Shown here: piece by piece, positions 9,203 to 17,949 of the stretch
Layout of the letters: the number at the start of each line of letters is the position of its first letter
Numbering within the stretch: the first letter of the stretch is position 1
DNA from: Eubacteriales bacterium mix99
GTDB taxonomy: Bacteria > Bacillota > Clostridia > Caldicoprobacterales > DTU083
Direction: 5' to 3'
Length of the DNA: 64,000 bases
Assembly (NCBI GenBank): GCA_038396605.1
Contig: CP121690.1
Coordinates: forward strand, 1 to 64,000
Notes under the pieces: generated by a model
The model's input: only the letters and a program-made list of their open reading frames with translations
Told to the model about the DNA's origin: nothing
The model's database searches: none
Position numbers and translations under genes: made by a program

Positions 9203-9337
9203 CTGCTTGACAACGAGCCTCTGCCGGTGTGGCTTACGGCAGATGTCGGCAGCAGCCATCTCTAACAGCGGGATAGGCTTTGGAGCGGTTGCTGCCGTAC
9301 CTCAATGCTACCACACCGACTTCTCGTTATCAAGCAG
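9203..9337. other. Long imperfect hairpin in the noncoding 3' part of the IS
   Basis: CTGCTTGACAACGAG at 9203 pairs with CTCGTTATCAAGCAG ending at 9337 (one mismatch in 15). Inner arms (GGTGTGG with CCACACC, CGGCAGCAGCC with GGTTGCTGCCG) extend the fold. The same 135-base structure, with the same arm spacing, is present in the second copy at 53074-53208, so it belongs to the element. It could stop transcription, shape an RNA or be a nested small element. Confidence 0.6.
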
Positions 9338-9409
9338 CTTTCGCGGCATAAACGCTTGATCTATGTCGTCCCGGCTATTAAAAACGCCATAACGAGCTTT
9401 ATGAAGGGC

Positions 9410-10828
9410 CTAATAGCGTATTCCGGCCATACTCCTCATCTCATTAAACAGCCCTGTCTTTTTCCCCATGGTAATTACAGTTGGGCTGCTACTCCATGAA
9501 CCAGCATATCTGCTTTCTGATGATTTCCTTACTTCCTTGATTAATTCATCCTGCAATTCATGTTTCCTGTTCTCCTTCTCCTTAAGCTTCTGTGCCATAA
9601 CCAGGTCATAGATCCTGCCGCCATTTTTCTTATATACGATAAGTTTGGACATCCTGGCAACACCTTTTTCAGACCATCCCTTAGGCCTGCTGCTTAGCCT
9701 GCTTGAAAACACATGGCTTATATGACCTTCGGCACTGCATCCTATCAGTTCATAGTCCTTATCAGCCTTTATTTCTATTCCATGCCAGTTATTCAATATG
9801 TACCGTCTGGCATCCTTAACTGCCTTCCTCTTCGTTTTGGAAACCGTTCGTTTGAGGATCTTCTTGAAAACATCCTTGACCATGTCCTTGTCCGGCCAAT
9901 CCAATGCATCCTTCAACTCCTGATAGATGTCTCCATCGTTTAAGTGTGCAGTCGCAGTTATCATATATTTCTTAAGATGAAAATTGTCCAGCACAAACTT
10001 GCTTTTGGGAATCCAGTCAAGCCCGGCCTTAATCCATGATGCCCCATCCCCGGAAAGGTATATGGTTTCAATGAAATCCATGTTGTACTGCTTGTCTATA
10101 TATTCTATGACCTCCAGCCACAGATCCTCACTCTCATCATACATGCCGCCAAAATATTTAACGTTTTTAAGCCTGGTCCTTGTTTGGCTGCTTTTTTCGG
10201 GATCTACGCCTTCATGAACATAAACCAGCCTGGGCATAGCTATCTTGCTTTTATCGTCTTCTCCCTGCAGGGAAACATGATCTTCATCTGCTTCAACATA
10301 CAGTATCCTGACATCCCTCTTCTTGTCCACCTTATGCTCATGTTCGCTGATCTCAAGGTTATGTATTTTATCCATAACAGCCTGCTTGCTTATTTCATCC
10401 ATATATCCGGCTCTTTCTCCACCTTTCCTGTAGCTGCTGTCTATGGCCTCTTCCACCACATTGATCACCACATCTGCACTCACTCTGTCATGTGGCTTAA
10501 GACCAACAAGCTCATCAACGAGATATTTCCTTTTGCCACCACTCTTTGGCTTAAAATACGTTCTATTATACTTGATCGTTCCAAAGGTCGTTAAGATCCC
10601 TGTCTCATCTTTCCTGACAATCTCCCAATTGTTTTTCCTGACCCCGGACTTTCGAAGCTGTTCATCCATCCCCTCAAGAGTCTCCACCAGTATATTCCGA
10701 CCAAGTTCAAACAGATCCTCCTGCAGCCCCAGAGTCAGTTCTGCCAGATCCTTACCTTCCCTTAAAAATTCTCTTACCTTATTTTCTGTTTTTCTTGCAA
10801 ACTCGTTAAAATCTTGTATACTGTACAT
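9410..10828 (-). CDS. ISLre2-family transposase (UPF0236)
   Basis: About 472 residues from ATG 10828 (GTG at 10840 would add four). It has the family pattern: a coiled N-terminal region, FGTIKYNRTYFKPK, a central catalytic-type stretch LSGDGASWIKAGLDWIPKSKFVLDNFHLKKY, and the YILNNWHGIE and GCSAEGHISHVFSSRLSSRPKGWS motifs. It cuts and rejoins DNA at the element ends. The frame stops in GIRY; a reading frame with a similar register continues for about 30 codons after the TAG, but both IS copies share the TAG context, so I treat the stop as genuine. Confidence 0.9.
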   Translation of the reverse strand: MYSIQDFNEFARKTENKVREFLREGKDLAELTLGLQEDLFELGRNILVETLEGMDEQLRKSGVRKNNWEIVRKDETGILTTFGTIKYNRTYFKPKSGGKRKYLVDELVGLKPHDRVSADVVINVVEEAIDSSYRKGGERAGYMDEISKQAVMDKIHNLEISEHEHKVDKKRDVRILYVEADEDHVSLQGEDDKSKIAMPRLVYVHEGVDPEKSSQTRTRLKNVKYFGGMYDESEDLWLEVIEYIDKQYNMDFIETIYLSGDGASWIKAGLDWIPKSKFVLDNFHLKKYMITATAHLNDGDIYQELKDALDWPDKDMVKDVFKKILKRTVSKTKRKAVKDARRYILNNWHGIEIKADKDYELIGCSAEGHISHVFSSRLSSRPKGWSEKGVARMSKLIVYKKNGGRIYDLVMAQKLKEKENRKHELQDELIKEVRKSSESRYAGSWSSSPTVITMGKKTGLFNEMRSMAGIRY

Positions 10829-10948
10829 GGAAGGTGACACCCTTTCTTAATATTTTTGTGATGATCAATATTTTAGCAGGATGTCGCCTTCTTTTCAATC
10901 CTTATGGTAATTTATTACTCTTAATCCCTACGGTAACTTTACGCTAAC

Positions 10949-10957
10949 AGCAATTTT
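10949..10957. repeat. Right 9-bp target-site duplication of the ISLre2 element
   Basis: AGCAATTTT immediately right of the IS end, identical to 9062-9070. Confidence 0.9.
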
Positions 10958-10970
10958 TCTCACGATACAG

Positions 10971-11005
10971 AAAAAGAAGATACACAGTCCCGTTCCCTGT
11001 GTATC
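10971..11005 (-). terminator. Intrinsic terminator of the Gfo/Idh/MocA gene
   Basis: On the minus strand GATACACAG and CTGTGTATC form a 9-bp stem with a 9-base loop and are followed by TTCTTTTT. It lies about 75 bases beyond the stop of the dehydrogenase gene and about 20 bases from the IS end. Confidence 0.75.
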
Positions 11006-11080
11006 CCCATTGTGCACAATGCTTGTGTCCCGTATATCAATTCCCGTATATCCTGCAGTACCCTGCCTTTCTCTCCCTGT

Positions 11081-12169
11081 TTATTTATTGAAATAGTATG
11101 GCTCGCCGGATTTGGCAGATTTGTAAATTGCCTCAAGGATCTCGGTGACCACCAGTGCCTGCTCCGGCTTTACCACAGGTTCCCTGTCATGAATGACACT
11201 TTCAATCCAGAGCCTTGCCTCCCGGTCGGCTTCGCTTTCGCTGTGACCCTCATAGAAATCCACACCGCCTGTTTTCAGATCCGGCCTGGCGGTATACAGC
11301 TTGCCGAACTTTTCCCCGTTGATCCGCAGACCATCCTGCATATCGGCTCCGCCTTCCGTTCCACAGAGAGTTGTGCGGGATTCGCCGGTCTGCAGGGTAT
11401 TCAGGGCCCAGCTGGACTCCAGAATGACGGTCGCCCCATTTTCCATGACGACAAAGCCAAAGGCAGAATCCTCCACCGTGAATTTCTCCGGATCCCACGG
11501 GCCCCACGCGTTGGCCGCATTCCTGCGGTCTGCCAGCTTATGGTAGGTGGTGCCTACGGCATATTTGGGCCTGTAGTTGTCCATCATCCAAAGCGTCAGA
11601 TCCAGGGCATGGGTACCGATATCGATCAGCGGTCCACCGCCCTGCTCGTATTCATTCAGAAATACGCCCCATGTAGGAACGGCACGCCGGCGGATGGCAT
11701 GTGCCTTTGCAAAATAAATCTCACCGAGGGTGCCTTCTTCACAAACCTTTTTCAGATACTGGGAATCAGGACGCTGCCTGCCCTGATATCCAATGGTAAG
11801 CTTCTTCCCGGTCCTTTTGCAGGCTTCCAGCATTCTTTTGGCATCTGCAGCGGTTTTGGCCATGGGCTTTTCACACATAACGTGCTTGCCGGCTTCCAGA
11901 GCTGCAATGGAAATCTCCGCGTGGGAACGGTTGGGGGTGCAGACATGAACGACTTCAATGTCCCTGTCCTTTAAAAGCTCCCTGTAATCCGTATAGACTT
12001 TGGCATCCGGAACACCATATTGTTTGGCAGCCTTGACCGCCCGCTCCTCAATGAGGTCGCAAAAAGCCACCAGCTTGACATGACTCAGCTTATGCAGGCT
12101 GGGCATATGCTTTCCGTTTGCGATACCGCCGCATCCAATGATTGCAACTTTGATCTCTCTTTCTGACAT
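11081..12169 (-). CDS. Gfo/Idh/MocA-family NAD(P)-dependent oxidoreductase
   Basis: A 362-residue protein with an N-terminal Rossmann fold (IIGCGGIANGKHMP), the family's EKPMAKT motif near residue 100 where the catalytic lysine sits, and a C-terminal alpha/beta substrate domain with DIGTHALDLTLWMMD. Members oxidise or reduce sugars and inositols. The substrate cannot be told here; no sugar transporter or kinase is adjacent. A pair of GTCAGACAG direct repeats lies 24-47 bases upstream of the start, and an intrinsic terminator follows, so it is probably a single-gene transcript. Confidence 0.88.
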   Translation of the reverse strand: MSEREIKVAIIGCGGIANGKHMPSLHKLSHVKLVAFCDLIEERAVKAAKQYGVPDAKVYTDYRELLKDRDIEVVHVCTPNRSHAEISIAALEAGKHVMCEKPMAKTAADAKRMLEACKRTGKKLTIGYQGRQRPDSQYLKKVCEEGTLGEIYFAKAHAIRRRAVPTWGVFLNEYEQGGGPLIDIGTHALDLTLWMMDNYRPKYAVGTTYHKLADRRNAANAWGPWDPEKFTVEDSAFGFVVMENGATVILESSWALNTLQTGESRTTLCGTEGGADMQDGLRINGEKFGKLYTARPDLKTGGVDFYEGHSESEADREARLWIESVIHDREPVVKPEQALVVTEILEAIYKSAKSGEPYYFNK

Positions 12170-12192
12170 TTTTCATCCTCCCTGTTTTTGTT

Positions 12193-12216
12193 CTGTCTGA
12201 CTTTTATCTGTCTGAC
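12193..12216. promoter_or_regulatory. Direct repeat upstream of the oxidoreductase gene
   Basis: CTGTCTGAC occurs twice with a 15-base period (12193-12201 and 12208-12216) in the leader of the dehydrogenase gene. The spacing would suit a regulator that binds direct repeats. No binding protein can be assigned. Confidence 0.35.
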
Positions 12217-12407
12217 AATGGCAAACTGAAGCCATTCACCGATCTATATGGATTCGGCATCCGCTGCCTATCTCCTTTTCCAATCTTTAAATTTAATACA
12301 GCAGAAGATGTCAGCAATCTGTACCGTTCCCATTTCTTATATCCGATGGGCGGACAGCAAAAGCTGTCTGATATCGGTACGCCTTCTATCCCGATGCAGC
12401 ACTGCCA

Positions 12408-13895
12408 CTACTTTCCAAATATATGTGCCAGCATATGGTTCATAAGTTTCCCTTCATCCTGCCCCCTGTTGCGCAGACATACGCTGCAGTTCCCGCAGCG
12501 CTCCCTGGCAGGCTTCTCATTGAAATAGCGCAGGATATAGGCGCGGAGACATACTTTCTCTGCCAGATACCGCTGCATGGCATCCAGCTTTTCCATCTCC
12601 ACGTCCTTATGAAGGTCAATCTCCTTCTGCGTCAGCGTGAAATGCTTCTTTTCCGTTGCGTACACGATGCCGCTGCGAATCTCCGCATAACCATACTCCA
12701 CAATTTTTCTCAGAGCACTTTCCCGCATGGAGGCGCCGCCCATCCTCCTGCTGATCAGCATTTCCGAAGGTATTCCTCTTGTCTGCCTTCTCCGTACCCG
12801 TCGAAACAATGCCTCTGCCACCTTCACCGGCGGATAATTTCCATTGATCAGAAATTTATTCAGCTTGTAATCATCGGGATTCTTCAGCAGGATGCAGACC
12901 GCTTTTTCCCCGTCCCTTCCCGCCCGGCCGGCCTCCTGGTAATAACTCTCCACGGAAATCGGCATATTGTAATGAATAATATAGCGGACATCACTTTTAT
13001 CAATCCCCATGCCAAAGGCATTGGTAGCCACCATGACGGATATTTCCCCGTTCAGGAATCCATCCTGGTATCGGCTGCGCTGTTCCCCGGCAAGCCCGGC
13101 ATGATACATCCCGGCCTGTATGCCATACTTTTTCAGATAAAAAAACAAATTCTCCACATTTCTCCGGGTTGCCGCATAGACAATCCCGGACTTTCCGGGA
13201 TGGGTTTTGACATAATTCAGAATATACAGGCTGGGGTTCGCAGGATCTTCCACGCGGAACTCCAGATTGGCCCGATCAAAGCTGCTTAAAAACAGCCGGC
13301 ATTGGGACAGCCCCAGCAGGTTCACAATATCCTGCTGGACTTTTCGGTTGGCCGTAGCGGTAAACGCCCCGACGACGGGATCTCCGACAGCCTGAATGAA
13401 ATCCCGGATCTTCAGATAGGACGGCCGGAAATTGTGCCCCCACTGGGAGACACAATGCGCTTCATCAATGGCAATGAAGGGAATATGGACCTTTTTCAGT
13501 GCAGAGAAAAAGGTCTCGGATTGAAACCGTTCCGGCGCAATATAAACAATCTTGTATCGGCCATTTTCCATTTCGCGGATCCGGCGGGTCACCTCATGCT
13601 CCGACAGGGAACTGCTGAGAAAGGAAGCGGCAACCCCTTTCTTCACCAGGCTGTCCACCTGATCCTTCATCAGGGAAATCAATGGAGAAATCACAACAGT
13701 CGTGCCGAACATCATCATAGCGGGAATCTGAAAGCAAAGGGACTTGCCGCCTCCTGTTGGAAAAATGGCAACAGTATTTCTTCTTTGTAAAATATTCTCA
13801 ATAACCTCCCATTGCCCTTTCCGAAAATCGGCATAACCGAATGTATCGGTAAGAAGCCACTTTGCATGCTCCCGCAAGCTGAAACTGTCTGGCAT
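12408..13895 (-). CDS. recQ: RecQ-family ATP-dependent DNA helicase (short form)
   Basis: A 495-residue superfamily 2 helicase with motif I FPTGGGKSLCFQIPA, motif II DEAHC, SQWGHNFRPSY, FTATA and the arginine-finger region YYQEAGRAGRDG. The RecQ zinc site follows (cysteines near 390 are replaced by a reduced form; CGNCSVC is present at about 470). It lacks the C-terminal HRDC domain and part of the winged helix, so it is about 100 residues shorter than E. coli RecQ; this short form is common in Firmicutes. It unwinds 3' to 5' during recombination and fork repair. No partner gene is adjacent. Confidence 0.88.
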   Translation of the reverse strand: MPDSFSLREHAKWLLTDTFGYADFRKGQWEVIENILQRRNTVAIFPTGGGKSLCFQIPAMMMFGTTVVISPLISLMKDQVDSLVKKGVAASFLSSSLSEHEVTRRIREMENGRYKIVYIAPERFQSETFFSALKKVHIPFIAIDEAHCVSQWGHNFRPSYLKIRDFIQAVGDPVVGAFTATANRKVQQDIVNLLGLSQCRLFLSSFDRANLEFRVEDPANPSLYILNYVKTHPGKSGIVYAATRRNVENLFFYLKKYGIQAGMYHAGLAGEQRSRYQDGFLNGEISVMVATNAFGMGIDKSDVRYIIHYNMPISVESYYQEAGRAGRDGEKAVCILLKNPDDYKLNKFLINGNYPPVKVAEALFRRVRRRQTRGIPSEMLISRRMGGASMRESALRKIVEYGYAEIRSGIVYATEKKHFTLTQKEIDLHKDVEMEKLDAMQRYLAEKVCLRAYILRYFNEKPARERCGNCSVCLRNRGQDEGKLMNHMLAHIFGK

Positions 13896-14017
13896 ATTTT
13901 CCGCGATCCTTTCTCCTTCGGACTGTTTTTCCCTTTTCGCCCCTGCCCCTGACTTTCGCTATGGAAACCCCTTTTTCCTGCCTCATCCGACTTTTTGTGG
14001 GGAGCGCAGCGTTCCAC

Positions 14018-14044
14018 CACGTACAGGACTTAAAATCCTGTGGG
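14018..14044 (+). other. tRNA-Leu(UAA)-like anticodon-arm fragment
   Basis: CAGGA-CTTAAAA-TCCTG (14024-14040) is a perfect 5-bp anticodon stem with a 7-base loop holding U33 and anticodon UAA, and it is flanked by ACGTA and TGGGC as in bacterial tRNA-Leu. Neither the acceptor stem nor a T-arm (GGTTCGAATCC) is present, so it is not a working tRNA. It may be a relic of a tRNA-targeted integration or a chance stem. Confidence 0.4.
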
Positions 14045-14144
14045 CCCGGTATGTCTCCCCGGTATATCTCCATGAACAGGAAGCCCATTGTGTCTATCCT
14101 CCTTGTCGGAGGCCGGATTCAACATGTTCGCATGGCCATGAAGA

Positions 14145-15929
14145 TCATACGGCTTCCAGAAAACGGTACTGGGAAAGATAGAGTTCGTAATATTCCCCCT
14201 TTTGCTTCATTAATTCATCATGGCTGCCGCATTCCTTTATTTTCCCGTCATCAATCACCATGATCCGGTCGGCATTGCGTATGGTGGACAGCCGGTGTGC
14301 GATCACAAAGGAAGTCCGGCCCTTCAGAAGCTGTTCCAATCCCTTTTGCACCAGAATTTCCGTCTCGGTATCAATACTGGAGGTTGCCTCGTCCAGAATG
14401 AGAATCCGTGGATCCGCCAGAAGCGCCCGGGCAAAGGATATCAGCTGACGCTGCCCCTGGGACAGCCTGGATCCTCTCTCATGGACCTCTGTCTGGTATC
14501 CCCTCTCCATTTCCCGTATAAAGCCGTCAGCATGCACCACCCGGGCTGCCTCCATTACTTCTTCATCCGAGGCATCCAGTCTGCCGTAACGGATATTATC
14601 CATAATCGTACCGGAGAAAATAAAGGAATCCTGCATCATCACTCCCATTTGCCGTCTCAGGGAATTCATGGACACGGTGTTGATATCGATGCCGTCCACC
14701 AGGACCCTTCCCTTCACCGGCTCATAAAACCGGCTGATCAGGTTGACAATGGTACTCTTACCGGCACCGGTGGGGCCGACCAGGGCAATGGTTTCCCCGG
14801 GGGCCACCCGGAAGTTGATATCCGTCAGAACCGGGTTCTCCGGTTCATAGCAGAACGTCAGATTTTCAAAGGCGACTCTTCCCTGGATGTCGGGCATTTC
14901 CTCCGCATTCCCGTGATCATAGATATCCGCCGGCGTATCCAGCAGTTCGAAAATCCGTTCCGTGGAAGCCATAGCCATCAGAATGGAATTATAGAAATTG
15001 CAGATATTGTTCACCGGCTGCCAGAATCGCCAGACATAGCTTGAAAACGCCACCAGCACGCCGACCGTAACCGTTCCGCTGTCGATCATGCCTACGCCGA
15101 ACCAATAGACCAGAACCACGGCTACGGTGGCAATCACTTCGGAAAATGGCCCCATCAGGTTGTTCACATGAATGGCATTCATCCAGGAGGAGCGGAGATC
15201 CTGGCACAGCCCCTTGAAAATCGCATTGGTTTCCGGCTCCCGGATATAAGCCTGGGTGACCCGCATTCCGGACAGAGTTTCATGCAGATAGGCATTCATA
15301 TTGGAAGATTTCCTGCGGACGGCCTGCCATCTGTGCCGGATGACCTTTTTCAGGGACAGAATGGCAACAAGCATCAGCGGCAGGACGGAAAGGGCGATCA
15401 GCATCAGCCGGTAATCCATGGAAGCCAGCATAACAATCACAAGGATCAGTGTGGCAATATCCGTCAGGACATTGACAATTCCGTTGGTCAGCAAATCCCC
15501 CAGGGAATTGACATCATTGATGATCCGGACCAGGATTTTCCCGGCAGGACGGCTGTCAAAATAATTAAAGGAAAGCTTTTGGATGTGGTTGAACATGTCC
15601 TGCCGGATCCGGTACAATACCTTCTGCCCGACCTCAGACATGGTGCGCACCCGCTGATGCATGCACAGCGCACTGATGGCGTTGACGGCGAGAAAAACCG
15701 CGGACAGCCCGGCCAAGGCGCCATATTTCTGCTGCACCATATAGTCATCAATGGCGATCTGCAGAATGCGCGGACCCAGCAAGCCGCAGAAGGCAGCCAC
15801 AAACATCAGGGTCAGAGTGATGGACATTTCTTTCCGATAAGGCCGCATGTAAGCCAGAAGCCGCTTCAGCTGATTCATGTTGAACGGTCTTTCCAATTCT
15901 TCATCCTGGGTAATCCGGTTATGCAACAT
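14145..15929 (-). CDS. Heterodimeric ABC exporter, subunit 2
   Basis: A 594-residue ABC half-transporter: six membrane helices to about residue 320, then an ATPase with Walker A GPTGAGKST, signature LSQGQRQL (the usual first Gly of LSGGQ is Gln), Walker B ILILDEATSSID with the catalytic Glu, and IAHRLST. The altered signature fits the partner that completes a degenerate site in a heterodimer. It starts one base after the upstream partner's stop, so the two are made together. Export substrate unknown (drug, lipid or peptide). Confidence 0.9.
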   Translation of the reverse strand: MLHNRITQDEELERPFNMNQLKRLLAYMRPYRKEMSITLTLMFVAAFCGLLGPRILQIAIDDYMVQQKYGALAGLSAVFLAVNAISALCMHQRVRTMSEVGQKVLYRIRQDMFNHIQKLSFNYFDSRPAGKILVRIINDVNSLGDLLTNGIVNVLTDIATLILVIVMLASMDYRLMLIALSVLPLMLVAILSLKKVIRHRWQAVRRKSSNMNAYLHETLSGMRVTQAYIREPETNAIFKGLCQDLRSSWMNAIHVNNLMGPFSEVIATVAVVLVYWFGVGMIDSGTVTVGVLVAFSSYVWRFWQPVNNICNFYNSILMAMASTERIFELLDTPADIYDHGNAEEMPDIQGRVAFENLTFCYEPENPVLTDINFRVAPGETIALVGPTGAGKSTIVNLISRFYEPVKGRVLVDGIDINTVSMNSLRRQMGVMMQDSFIFSGTIMDNIRYGRLDASDEEVMEAARVVHADGFIREMERGYQTEVHERGSRLSQGQRQLISFARALLADPRILILDEATSSIDTETEILVQKGLEQLLKGRTSFVIAHRLSTIRNADRIMVIDDGKIKECGSHDELMKQKGEYYELYLSQYRFLEAV

Positions 15930-15930
15930 C

Positions 15931-17727
15931 TTATATCACCTTCCCTTTCCGGTCTGCTTCCATCGGATCCGACGCATGCCAGCCTGCCCGGAACTCCTCC
16001 AGCTTATCCAGATCATGATACTGCTGTCTTACCATTTCATAATACCGGCCTTTCCGGTTCATCAGCTGTTCATGATTACCGCGTTCCACAATCCGTCCGT
16101 TCTCCAGAATCAGAATTTCATCTGCGTTTTTCACGGAGGAGATCCGATGGGCAATAATGAATGTAGTACGGTCCTTCTGCACTTCCTTCAACGCTTTCTG
16201 AATCTTATATTCCGTGTCCATATCCACGGCGGAGGTACAATCATCCATAATCAGGATTTTGGGATCCTTGATCAGCGCCCTGGCAATGGCGATACGCTGC
16301 TTCTGGCCGCCGGACAGTCCGGTTCCCCTTTCCCCGACGATGGTGTCATATCCCTGAGGCGTTTCCGAGATAAAATCATGGGCATCTGCCATTTTTGCCG
16401 CCTGTATCACTTCCTCCCGGGTGGCATCGGGTTTGCCGTAAAGAATATTTCCCTCTATGGTATCAGAAAAGAGGAAGGTATCCTGCAGGACTATGCCGAT
16501 CTCCGAACGCAGACGCCGGATGCTCCAGTCCTGGATCTCCACGCCGTCTATCCGTATGCTGCCGGAGGACCGGTCATAAAACCGTTCGATCAGGTTGATG
16601 ACCGAGGTTTTCCCTGCGCCGGTGGCTCCCATAATGGCAATGGTGCTACCGGCCGGTGCCTGGAAGTTTACATGAAGCAGAACCGGCTGCTCCCGATAAC
16701 GGAAGGTAACATCCTGAAAGCTCACGTCCCCGCGGAATTCTTCCGGATCATATGGACTTTCCGGTTCCCGGATCGTCGTTCCGGTATCCAGGACATCAAA
16801 GATTCTTTGTCCGGAAGTAATGGCCTGCGCCATCATATTGATGATCCAGCCCAGCATTCTCATGGGCATAATAAGCATCCACAGATATCCGTTGAAGGTT
16901 ACCACGGTGCCAATGCTGATTTCCCCCCTTCCGACCATGCGTCCGCCAAACCAGATCAAAAGGATCAGACAGATCCCGGAGATAAAATCCATAGCAGGGA
17001 AATATTTTCCCCAGATCCGGCTGGATTTAATATTCAGCACCCGGTTGCGCCGGTTCTCCTTTTCAAACTTCCCGGTTTCATAGTCTTCCCTGGCAAACGC
17101 CTTTACCATCCGCACCCCGGTGATGTTTTCCTGGGTAACGGTATTCAAGGTTGCCTGCTGCTCCCGGATCTCACTGAACACGGGGCGGACCACCTGATTG
17201 AACCGATAGGCACAATATGCAATGGAAGGTGTAACCAGAAGAGTTGCAACGGCTAATTTGGCATTTTGGATGAAAAGGATCACAGCGGTACCGAAAAAGT
17301 AAACGCCATTCTCCATCAAAACCGGAATACCGGACGCAAGGAATACCCGGACTCCTTCCAAATCACCGGTCATGCGGGACATCAGCTCACCAATCCGGTT
17401 GTTGTCATAAAAGGAGAAGGGGAGCTGCTGCAAATGAGTATACATGTCATTTCTCAGATCATACAGACAATCCTGAGAGAAGCTTTCAAACAAAATGCCC
17501 CGAAAATACATGGCGGCACTTTTCAGTACCGATCCCACCAGCAGGATCAGAAGCAAAACCGAAAGCATCTCCCGTTTTCCACCCTTGATGACATCATCCA
17601 CAATGATTCCGGAAATCGTAGGCGTGATCAGATTGACGGCGATATAGAGAATCAGGAATATACATGCGGCAATCATCTTTCGTCGGTACCGGCTGCAGTA
17701 CCGGAAGATTCTTTTTAAAATTTCCAA
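15931..17727 (-). CDS. Heterodimeric ABC exporter, subunit 1 (degenerate Walker B)
   Basis: A 598-residue half-transporter with six N-terminal membrane helices and an ATPase domain: Walker A GATGAGKTS, intact LSGGQKQR, but Walker B reads ILIMDDCTSAVD, so the catalytic Glu is Asp. One inactive ATP site is the hallmark of heterodimeric exporters such as BmrCD and TM287/288, and it pairs with the altered LSQGQ of the downstream subunit. TTG at 17727 is the start, with GGGG 8-9 bases upstream. Confidence 0.9.
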   Translation of the reverse strand: MEILKRIFRYCSRYRRKMIAACIFLILYIAVNLITPTISGIIVDDVIKGGKREMLSVLLLILLVGSVLKSAAMYFRGILFESFSQDCLYDLRNDMYTHLQQLPFSFYDNNRIGELMSRMTGDLEGVRVFLASGIPVLMENGVYFFGTAVILFIQNAKLAVATLLVTPSIAYCAYRFNQVVRPVFSEIREQQATLNTVTQENITGVRMVKAFAREDYETGKFEKENRRNRVLNIKSSRIWGKYFPAMDFISGICLILLIWFGGRMVGRGEISIGTVVTFNGYLWMLIMPMRMLGWIINMMAQAITSGQRIFDVLDTGTTIREPESPYDPEEFRGDVSFQDVTFRYREQPVLLHVNFQAPAGSTIAIMGATGAGKTSVINLIERFYDRSSGSIRIDGVEIQDWSIRRLRSEIGIVLQDTFLFSDTIEGNILYGKPDATREEVIQAAKMADAHDFISETPQGYDTIVGERGTGLSGGQKQRIAIARALIKDPKILIMDDCTSAVDMDTEYKIQKALKEVQKDRTTFIIAHRISSVKNADEILILENGRIVERGNHEQLMNRKGRYYEMVRQQYHDLDKLEEFRAGWHASDPMEADRKGKVI

Positions 17728-17848
17728 AACATAACCCCCAGTTAATTTGGTCCGTTTCCTATTGTCGGAAAAGTATCGTAAATACTGTGGATGAGAATCT
17801 ACATCATATTAATGAACTTTCCTGATAAACGCAATGCAGGGTATCGGT

Positions 17849-17876
17849 AAAAAAACGCCGGAAATCTTCTCCCCGG
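17849..17876 (-). terminator. Probable intrinsic terminator downstream of birA
   Basis: On the minus strand CCGGGGA pairs with TTTCCGG (two G-U pairs) and is followed by CG and seven T. It lies about 75 bases after the birA stop and before the ABC exporter operon. Confidence 0.6.
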
Positions 17877-17949
17877 AAACAGGAAGCAGGTGTTCCCCCT
17901 CCTCCTTCCGAATAAGCCGGATTCTTTGAATTATCTGCACAAATCATAA

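Larger units (their letters stand above)
9071..10948 (-). mobile_element. Complete ISLre2-family insertion sequence
   Basis: An element of 1878 bp bounded by imperfect terminal inverted repeats: GATAGCGTCAATTTACTG at the left end (9071 on) and its degenerate complement ending TTTACGCTAAC at 10948. Identical 9-bp duplications flank it. It carries one transposase gene on the minus strand and about 340 noncoding bases downstream of it. The perfect target duplication shows a recent, simple insertion between pgcA and the terminator of the dehydrogenase gene. A decayed relative lies at 52924-53584. Confidence 0.92.

Noticed and set aside
13990-14070. Complete tRNA-Leu gene
   Set aside because: Only the anticodon arm can be drawn. 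No acceptor stem, D-arm in the right direction or T-arm is present.
13798-14088. 96-codon ORF overlapping the recQ start
   Set aside because: It overlaps recQ in another frame, is rich in Arg and Lys without motif, and lacks a ribosome site.
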